A stretch of 64,000 nt of DNA from Actinomycetospora cinnamomea. Lineage in GTDB: Bacteria; Actinomycetota; Actinomycetes; Mycobacteriales; Pseudonocardiaceae. Below the pieces are notes generated by a model. That model searched no databases and was not told the origin of the DNA. It worked only from the letters and a program-made list of their open reading frames with translations. A program made the translations under genes and the position numbers. The stretch is from assembly GCF_003096675.1 (NCBI RefSeq), contig NZ_QEKW01000002.1:124001-188000 (forward strand), given 5' to 3'. Below are positions 56,980 to 64,000 of this stretch, piece after piece. Numbering within the stretch: the stretch's first letter is position 1; each line of letters begins with the position of its first letter.

Positions 56980-57791
56980 CCGCGTCCACGGTGCTCGGCG
57001 GCCGTTTCGCCGGGGTCCGGCTCGACGTCGGCCAGTACCTCGCGCTCTGGCGTCACCTCGGGCTCGGCGAGCGGCCGGCGACGCTCCACGTCCACGACCA
57101 CGGGGCCACCTACGCCGAGCGCGACGCCCTCGACGCCGCGGCGTGGCGGCGTCTCGGCTCGCAGGGGCTGCTCGACCACCGTGGGGCGCCCCATCCCGCC
57201 CTGGTGGACGCGCTCGCCGTGCTCGCCCGGCCGGTCCGTGAGGTGGACGTCGTCGTCCAGGTGCCCCGCACCCACCCGCGTGCGGCGCTCGCCGCGGCCC
57301 GCGGTGGGCTGGGGCTCGTGGCGCGCCGCGACGCCGGATTGCTGCTCGTCGAGCCCGCGGACCCGCACGACCTCGCCGGCTCCCTGCTCGCCCGCCTGCC
57401 CGACGCGCGCCCGGCGCCCGGCGTCCCCATGGCGCTGCCCGCCGACGCCCTGTTCGGACGCGGGTCGACCCTCGACGAGCGGTGCCGGCGGCTACGGCGG
57501 GCGGGGGTGCCGGCGCACCAGGTCGACCGGCTGCGGTCCCTCTGGGTCCGCACCCCCGACCGCGCGATGACCTTCGGGGTGTCCGCGCGGGACGCCGACG
57601 GGGTGGCGCGCCGCGCCGCCCGGACCGTCACGGTGCTCGACACCGCCGCCGGTCGCGTCGCGTGGGGCCTCGACGCGTCGGGACGGCGCGTGCTGGTCCA
57701 CCCCCTGGACCGGGCCCGCCTGCGCCAGGAGCTGGCGGCGTTGCTCGAGGACCACGTCGGGGACGTCACCGGCAGCCGCGCAGGGGCGTAG
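56976..57791 (+). CDS. ESX secretion-associated chaperone, EspG family
   Basis: A 271-aa cytoplasmic protein with EspG features: LGGRFAGVRLDVGQYLALWRHLGLGERP at the N-terminus, the central EVDVVVQVPR strand, ARRDAGLLLVEP and the C-terminal AGRVAWGLDASGRRVLVHPLDRARLRQEL. EspG proteins bind PPE proteins and keep them export-competent. Its start overlaps the PPE-like stop by 4 bp. No ESX membrane genes are in the window. Confidence 0.85.
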   Translation: MTASTVLGGRFAGVRLDVGQYLALWRHLGLGERPATLHVHDHGATYAERDALDAAAWRRLGSQGLLDHRGAPHPALVDALAVLARPVREVDVVVQVPRTHPRAALAAARGGLGLVARRDAGLLLVEPADPHDLAGSLLARLPDARPAPGVPMALPADALFGRGSTLDERCRRLRRAGVPAHQVDRLRSLWVRTPDRAMTFGVSARDADGVARRAARTVTVLDTAAGRVAWGLDASGRRVLVHPLDRARLRQELAALLEDHVGDVTGSRAGA

Positions 57792-57841
57792 GGGAATGCT
57801 TCCCTATCCGAAGCATCGTGGCCGGCTCGGCCCGGGAGACC

Positions 57842-58771
57842 TCAGCGCAGCACCGCCCGCACGGCCGCCGGAGCGTCCGAGGGCCGGTGCAGCGGCACCG
57901 ACCGCCCGCCGCCGGCCGCGGCGAGGCGCGCGCAGGAGGTCCGGGCCTCCTCGTCGTCGACGGTCACCAGCGTGTGCACCCGCGCCGCGCCGGCGGCGCC
58001 GGCGACGGGCGCCGGGTCCGCGCCCTCGTTCCACGCCCCGTCGGTGAGCACGAGGACGTCGGCGTGCGGGACCCGCGCGGAGGCCGCCTGCGCGAGGGCG
58101 GTGCGCAGCCCCAGCGCGAGGTCGGTGGTCGAGCCGCCGCGCAGGTCGAGCAGCGCGTCGAGCACCGCGGAGGGCGGCGCGGGGGAGCACAGGTGGCGCA
58201 GCACGACCGCGCGGGACCAGAACGCGATCACCGCGAGCTCGTCGTCGCCGCGCAGGCCCGCCGCGAGCGCCCCGGCGGTCGTCACCGCCGTGGTCAGCGG
58301 CTTGCCGGCCACCGACCCCGATGCGTCCACGAGCAGCACGATCGCGCGCCCCGGCGACCGCCAGCCCCGCCAGCGCAGGTCCTCGGCCCGGATGGGGCGA
58401 TGCGCGAGCGAGCGCTCGAGCGTGGCGTCGAGGTCCAGGTCGAGCCCCTCGCCGCCGACGGTCGCCAGCCGGCTCGACCCGCGCCGCCGGGTCTCCCCCG
58501 ACCGGGCCGGCGGCACGAGCAGGCGCACGGCCAGGCGCCGGGCCTTCGCCCGCAGCGTCGGGTCGGTGGTGCGCGCGAGGTCGGCGAGCAGGTCGACCGC
58601 CGCGTCCGGGTCCTCGGCGTACGCGCCGGCCATCGCGGCCTCGTCGAGCACCCCGACCGTCGGTGTCACCTGCTCGAGGTCGTCGTGCCGCCGCTGCAGG
58701 TCGGCCCGCGTCTCGGTGCGGCGGGCCTGGTCGCGCAGCAGGTCGGCGACCCCGCGGGGATCGGACACCAC
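57842..58771 (-). CDS. VWA-domain protein, partner of a MoxR ATPase
   Basis: A protein of about 309 aa (348 if GTG 58888 is used, which overlaps the MoxR gene by 61 bp). The N-terminal half is helical (RGVADLLRDQARRTETRADLQRRHDDLEQ). The C-terminal von Willebrand A domain has the MIDAS motif IVLLVDASGSVAGKP, Thr in GGSTTDLALGL and LVLTDGAWNEG. MoxR/VWA pairs act as metal-dependent chaperones for maturation of enzyme complexes, like CoxD/CoxE or magnesium-chelatase subunits. Client unknown. The start is uncertain. Confidence 0.82.
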   Translation of the reverse strand: MVSDPRGVADLLRDQARRTETRADLQRRHDDLEQVTPTVGVLDEAAMAGAYAEDPDAAVDLLADLARTTDPTLRAKARRLAVRLLVPPARSGETRRRGSSRLATVGGEGLDLDLDATLERSLAHRPIRAEDLRWRGWRSPGRAIVLLVDASGSVAGKPLTTAVTTAGALAAGLRGDDELAVIAFWSRAVVLRHLCSPAPPSAVLDALLDLRGGSTTDLALGLRTALAQAASARVPHADVLVLTDGAWNEGADPAPVAGAAGAARVHTLVTVDDEEARTSCARLAAAGGGRSVPLHRPSDAPAAVRAVLR

Positions 58772-58827
58772 GCGCGGCGGAGCCCCGGGCGACCGGCCCG
58801 GCTCCGGTGCGGGCGGGGAGCCGGGGC

Positions 58828-59850
58828 TCAGGCTTTTCCCGCGCCACCGTCCCCGGGCTGCTCGTCGACCGGGGCGGTCGCGGCCCACAGCTCGGCGACG
58901 ACCTCCTCGACGGTGCGCGTCGATCCCTCGAGCAGCTGCACGCGTCCCGACAAGGCGGCGAGCGCGGCGTCGGTGCCCGTCGACTCGGCGCCCGCACCCA
59001 GGCGGGCGGACAGCTCGACCGCGCGCAGCTCGGCCAGCGACGCCGCGACGGCCACGAGGTCGAGCGCCCCGCGCACCGACGACCCCAGCCGCAGGTCGGG
59101 GTGCTCGCGCGTGGCCCGGGCGGCGCGGACGGCGCGCTCGACGAACCCGGCGTCCACCACGGCGTGGTCGCGCCGCACGATCGCGGTCTCCTCGTCAACG
59201 CTCTGGTGCGCGAACCCGACGCGGCACGAGCGGTCGTAGAGCGCGGGGGTGATGCGCCCGGTGCCGACCGCGTCGGAGGGGTTCATCGCCGCGACCAGCC
59301 GGAAGCTCGGCGCCGCGTCGACGATCCCGAGACGCGGCACGTGCAGGCGCCGCTCGGAGAGCACGCCGAGCAGCACGTTGAGCGTCTCCTCGGGGACCCG
59401 GTTGAGCTCCTCGACGTAGAGCAGGGCGCCCGAGGTCAGCGCGCGGACGAGCGGGCCGGGCACGAAGTTCTCGGGCCGGTAGTCCTCGGTGAGCACGCGG
59501 GAGGGGTCGTGGTGCCCGACGAGGCGTGCGGGTGAGAGCTCGGCGTTGCCCTCGACCAGCTCGAGGCCGACGCCGGCGCCCTCGGCGAGCGCGCGCAGCA
59601 GGGTGGTCTTGCCGGTGCCGGGCGGGCCCTCGAGCAGCACGCTGCGCCCGGCGGCGAGCGCCGCGGCGATGACCTCGGACTCGCGCACACGACCGACGAC
59701 CCGCGCGCGGGCGGCGTCGATCATGTCGCGGACCGGGAGGGACCCGGCGGAGGGCAGACGGGGGGCGGCCCCGGCGTCCTGGTGCACGGAGCGCAGCGGA
59801 GCTGCGCCCTCGGGCCCTGTGGACACCGGGGCCGCGGAGCCGTACGTCAC
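58828..59850 (-). CDS. MoxR-family AAA+ ATPase
   Basis: A 340-aa ATPase. Walker [17 protein letters not shown] lies near residues 71-86, Walker B is ALLYVEELNRVPEETLNVLL, and sensor 1 is LVAAMNPSDAVGT. The RLVGHHDPSRVLTEDYRPENFVPGPLVRA segment is typical of the MoxR/CbbQ-like group. The first 45 residues are variable. GTG 59850. It is the upstream gene of the VWA partner. Confidence 0.9.
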   Translation of the reverse strand: MTYGSAAPVSTGPEGAAPLRSVHQDAGAAPRLPSAGSLPVRDMIDAARARVVGRVRESEVIAAALAAGRSVLLEGPPGTGKTTLLRALAEGAGVGLELVEGNAELSPARLVGHHDPSRVLTEDYRPENFVPGPLVRALTSGALLYVEELNRVPEETLNVLLGVLSERRLHVPRLGIVDAAPSFRLVAAMNPSDAVGTGRITPALYDRSCRVGFAHQSVDEETAIVRRDHAVVDAGFVERAVRAARATREHPDLRLGSSVRGALDLVAVAASLAELRAVELSARLGAGAESTGTDAALAALSGRVQLLEGSTRTVEEVVAELWAATAPVDEQPGDGGAGKA

Positions 59851-59864
59851 GGGGTGTCGATACC

Positions 59865-60989
59865 TCAGTCGAAGATCAGGACGCCACGGATGTTCTTGCC
59901 GGCGTGCATGTCCTCGTAGCCCTGGGCGACCTCGTCGAGCTTGTACTGCTTGGTGACGAGCTCGTCGAGCTTGAGGTGGCCGTGGTTGTAGAGGTCGAGC
60001 ATCTTCGGGATGTCGGCGTGGGGGTTCGACGAACCGAACAGCGAGCCCTTCAGCTTCTTCTCGAACAGGGTCAGCTCGCCGATCGGGATCGGCACCCCGA
60101 TCTCGGTGATGTCGCCGAGGCCGGTGACGACGACCGTGCCCTGCTTGCGGATGGACGCGAACGCCTCACCCACGTGCTCGGGCTTGGTGACGCCGATGGT
60201 CACGAGCGCGACGTCGGCGCCCTGGCCGTTCGTGAAGCCCTTGGCGATCTCGGTCGCCTCCTCCATCGACTCCACCGCGTGGGTGGCGCCGAGCTCGAGG
60301 GCCTTCTCGCGTTTGAACGCGACCGGGTCGACGGCGATGACGTTGGCCGCGCCCGCGTGGGCGGCGCCCTGCACGGCGTTGGCGCCGATGCCGCCGATGC
60401 CCTGGATGATCACGGTGTCGCCGGGGCGGACCTCGCCCGTGTTCACCGCGGTGCCCCAGCCGGTGCCCACCGAGCAGCCGAGCAGGCAGGCGACCTCGAG
60501 CTTGGTGTCGGGCGCGACCTTGACCGCCGAGTCGACCGCGACCGTCGTGTACTCGGAGAAGGTCGAGATGCCGCACATCTGGCCGACGTTGCTGCCGTCC
60601 TCGAGGTGCAGGCGGGTCGAGGGGTCGGTCCACCGGGTGCCCGCGAGGAGCCCGGCGCCGAGGTCGCAGAGGTTCGAGTGACCGGTGGCGCACCAGCGGC
60701 ACTTGCCGCAGGCGGGCAGGAACGAGAAGACGACCTTGTCGCCCACCTCGAAGCCGGAGGTGTTCGGGCCGACCGACTCCACGATGCCGCCGCCCTCGTG
60801 GCCGCCGGCGAAGGGGTAGGTGCCGACCGGGATGTCACCGGTGGCGATGTGGTCGTCGGAGTGGCAGAGACCGGACGCGACCATCTTCACCCGGATCTCG
60901 TCCTGGCGCGGGTCGTCGACCTGGACCGTCGCCGTCTCGTACTTGCCGGGGGCCTGACGGACGAGGGACGTCCGGCACGTGATGGACAA
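59865..60989 (-). CDS. NDMA-dependent alcohol dehydrogenase (zinc MDR family)
   Basis: A 374-aa class III-like zinc dehydrogenase. The catalytic zinc site is GLCHSDDH with [11 protein letters not shown], structural zinc cysteines are [15 protein letters not shown], and the NAD fold is [20 protein letters not shown]. The wording [17 protein letters not shown] is typical of the actinobacterial NDMA-dependent group, which holds NADH tightly and is often linked to mycofactocin, though no mft genes are here. TTG start at 60989 is supported by AAGGAG upstream. Divergent from cysS. Confidence 0.9.
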   Translation of the reverse strand: MSITCRTSLVRQAPGKYETATVQVDDPRQDEIRVKMVASGLCHSDDHIATGDIPVGTYPFAGGHEGGGIVESVGPNTSGFEVGDKVVFSFLPACGKCRWCATGHSNLCDLGAGLLAGTRWTDPSTRLHLEDGSNVGQMCGISTFSEYTTVAVDSAVKVAPDTKLEVACLLGCSVGTGWGTAVNTGEVRPGDTVIIQGIGGIGANAVQGAAHAGAANVIAVDPVAFKREKALELGATHAVESMEEATEIAKGFTNGQGADVALVTIGVTKPEHVGEAFASIRKQGTVVVTGLGDITEIGVPIPIGELTLFEKKLKGSLFGSSNPHADIPKMLDLYNHGHLKLDELVTKQYKLDEVAQGYEDMHAGKNIRGVLIFD

Positions 60990-61070
60990 CGCTGACCACT
61001 CCTTGCGCTGCGAAACCGTCGAATGATGCGCGCGACTCTATGTGCCGCCTCACACCTTGGGAAGGGGGTT

Positions 61071-61088
61071 ACCGAACGATCGATCGGT
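61071..61088. promoter_or_regulatory. 18-bp imperfect palindrome, candidate TetR-type operator
   Basis: ACCGAACGATCGATCGGT is palindromic except for one mismatched base pair. It lies in the 164-bp divergent gap between the alcohol dehydrogenase and cysS, about 80 bp upstream of each start. No regulator gene is adjacent. Confidence 0.45.
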
Positions 61089-61140
61089 CGGGTCGTGGGC
61101 GCAGTCCCCATGGGTCGACGGGCGGGGATCCCGCGTTCCG

Positions 61141-61146
61141 TAGGAT
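61141..61146 (+). promoter_or_regulatory. -10 box (TAGGAT) for a likely leaderless cysS mRNA
   Basis: TAGGAT ends 7 nt before GTG 61154; no Shine-Dalgarno lies between them. Confidence 0.5.
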
Positions 61147-61153
61147 CCGGGCG

Positions 61154-62554
<1,401 letters not shown>

Positions 62555-62557
62555 TCC

Positions 62558-63577
62558 ATGGCCGGCAACTCCCGGCGCCCCGGCGCGCGCCGCAAGCCCG
62601 GGACGAAGAAGGGCCCGACCAAGGGCTCCGGCGGCAAGAACAAGCGCAGCCTCGAGGGCAGGGGCCCGACCCCGCCCGCCGAGAAGCGTCCCAACCACAA
62701 GGCCTTCCGCAGCGACGGCGCGTCCTCGTCCTCCGCGCCCCGGCGCCCCGCGGGCGAGGACCGGGCGGCGCCGCGACGCACCGCGCCACGGCGTGAGGAC
62801 CCCGACGGCCCGCAGACCGTGCTCGGGCGCAACCCCGTCGTCGAGAGCCTGCGCGCGCACAGCCCCGCCACCGCGCTCTACGTCGCGCAGAACATCGACG
62901 TCGACGACCGGGTCCGCGAGTCGATCCGCAGCGCCTCGGAGCGCGGCATCTCGGTGCTCGAGGTGCCGCGCGGCGACATCGACAAGATGGCCGATGGTGC
63001 CGTGCACCAGGGGCTCGCGCTGTCGGTGCCCGCGTTCGAGTACCTGCACCCCGACGACCTGCTCGAGGAGGCCCGGCAGCGCGCCCACCTCGCGCGCGTC
63101 GAGCCGCTGCTCGTGGCCCTGGACGGGGTGACCGACCCCCGCAACCTCGGCGCCGTGCTCCGCTCGGCCGCGGCGTTCGGCGCGCACGGGGTGCTGCTGC
63201 CCCTGCGCCGCTCGGTCGGCGTGACGCCGGTGGCCTGGCGGACCTCGGCCGGTGCCGCTGCGCGCATCCCGATCGGCCGCGCGACCAACCTCAGCCGCAC
63301 CCTGTCGGCGTGGCTGGACGAGGGCCTGGTCGCGGTGGGGCTCGACGGCGAGGCGGGCACGGACATCGACCACCTCGACGACGTCGCCGGCCCCGACGCC
63401 GCCCGCGGGCCGCTGGTGGTGGTCGTGGGCTCGGAGGGCAAGGGCCTGTCGCGGCTGGTGCGCGAGACCTGCACGGCCTCGGTGTCGATCCCCATGGCCG
63501 ACGACGTGGAGTCGCTCAACGCCTCCGTCGCCGCCGGCGTGGCCCTCGCCGAGGTGGCGCGGCGCCGGCGCGCGTAG
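62558..63577 (+). CDS. rlmB: 23S rRNA (guanosine-2'-O-)-methyltransferase RlmB / TrmH family
   Basis: A 339-aa SPOUT methyltransferase. A basic, disordered N-terminus (about 1-85, [15 protein letters not shown]) precedes the substrate-binding domain (about 86-165, [24 protein letters not shown]). The trefoil-knot SAM domain (about 175-335) includes [42 protein letters not shown] and [21 protein letters not shown], the three SPOUT motifs. It methylates a ribosomal RNA guanosine in relatives; the exact site here is inferred from family. Confidence 0.93.
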   Translation: MAGNSRRPGARRKPGTKKGPTKGSGGKNKRSLEGRGPTPPAEKRPNHKAFRSDGASSSSAPRRPAGEDRAAPRRTAPRREDPDGPQTVLGRNPVVESLRAHSPATALYVAQNIDVDDRVRESIRSASERGISVLEVPRGDIDKMADGAVHQGLALSVPAFEYLHPDDLLEEARQRAHLARVEPLLVALDGVTDPRNLGAVLRSAAAFGAHGVLLPLRRSVGVTPVAWRTSAGAAARIPIGRATNLSRTLSAWLDEGLVAVGLDGEAGTDIDHLDDVAGPDAARGPLVVVVGSEGKGLSRLVRETCTASVSIPMADDVESLNASVAAGVALAEVARRRRA

Positions 63578-63724
63578 CCGGTACCGCGCGCGGCGAACTC
63601 CTCCCGACCCCCTCCCGGGACACCGGCCCCGCTCGACGCGGGTGGCTTGGCCCGCCGCATCTTTGGGCATGAAGTCCGTTTGATCCTGTTTCTCGGCGGG
63701 GGGTCCGGTGGAAGGAGCTGCACT

Positions 63725-64000
63725 GTGCTGAGGGCCCTGTCCCGTCCCCTGGTCGCCGGCGTGGAGCGGTTCATGCCGGGGGCCTTCGTGTTCGCCGTCG
63801 TCCTGAGCGTCATCGTGGCCGTGCTGGCCCTGATCTTCGGCGACGTCGGCCCCGTCGAGCTGACCCTGGCCTGGGGCGACGGCCTGGCCGGTCTGCTGGA
63901 CTTCATGACGCAGGTGGCCCTGGTGCTGCTGCTCGGCTACACCCTCGCCACCACCCGGCAGGTCAAGGCCGCCCTGGTCCGCGTCGCCGAGGTCCCCCGA
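63725..64000 (+). CDS. AtoE-family short-chain fatty acid transporter, partial (5' end)
   Basis: The first 92 codons of a gene that runs off the window. The translation LVAGVERFMPGAFVFAVVLSVIVAVLALIFGD then LAWGDGLAGLLDFMTQVALVLLLGYTLATT matches the N-terminus of AtoE-type transporters (TM1, WGDG loop, TM2). GTG 63725 has AAGGAG upstream. It starts 147 bp after rlmB and is probably a separate unit. Substrate is likely a short-chain carboxylate, by family only. Confidence 0.72.
   Translation, partial: MLRALSRPLVAGVERFMPGAFVFAVVLSVIVAVLALIFGDVGPVELTLAWGDGLAGLLDFMTQVALVLLLGYTLATTRQVKAALVRVAEVPR

Overview
The window is a very GC-rich actinobacterial chromosome segment, most likely from a member of the Pseudonocardiaceae (genus Pseudonocardia or close). 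The evidence is strong GC3 bias, frequent GTG/TTG starts, Lsr2, CarD, ClpC with an upstream ClgR-type site, a PPE/EspG pair, a MhuD-type protein, an NDMA-dependent alcohol dehydrogenase, and a gene order that follows, as I recall it, the Mycobacterium tuberculosis Rv3579-Rv3628 interval (rlmB, cysS, ispF, ispD, carD, lpqE, radA, mutY, mhuD, clpC, lsr2, coaX, panD, panC, folKBPE, ftsH, hpt, tilS, zincin, dacB, ppa). No rRNA, tRNA, CRISPR array or transposase gene was seen.

Left part (1-12793): a MarR regulator overlaps a 14-TM MFS exporter that carries an unusual C-terminal beta-domain extension. Then come ppa (minus strand), dacB, an F420-type zincin, tilS and hpt. Next is a MacAB-like export operon (adaptor, ATPase, permease) with a small DUF5666-like membrane protein. 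Middle-left (12973-26404): a HerA/DUF853 ATPase, then ftsH, the folate operon folE-folP-folB-folK with DUF3180, a DUF6779 protein, a PrsW protease, and DUF2520-panC-panD-coaX for pantothenate and CoA synthesis.

Accessory block (26411-44968): a GAF/winged-helix regulator is divergent from an aldehyde dehydrogenase and DUF779 pair. Then follow an isochorismatase-like hydrolase, lsr2, a Crp/Fnr regulator, an M23 lipoprotein gene broken by three single-base frameshifts, and clpC. An orphan AbiEi-type gene enclosed by 53-bp inverted repeats comes next. A five-gene cell-surface glycan or glycoconjugate cluster closes the block: two GNAT/FemAB-like transferases, a PMT-type glycosyltransferase, an anchored glycosidase-like protein and a MOP flippase.

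Right part (44953-64000): a WYL regulator with a clear operator, a YihY membrane protein, an HTH_42 protein, the mutY-mhuD-sirtuin operon, an Rv3587-like protein, radA (with no disA beside it), lpqE, carD-ispD-ispF, a PPE-like/EspG pair, a MoxR/VWA pair, an NDMA-type alcohol dehydrogenase, cysS, rlmB and the start of an AtoE-type fatty-acid transporter. Several genes show a TANNNT box 6-8 nt before the start codon and no Shine-Dalgarno, which suggests leaderless mRNAs. Two families of palindromic REP-like repeats are scattered between genes, and one copy lies in frame inside tilS.
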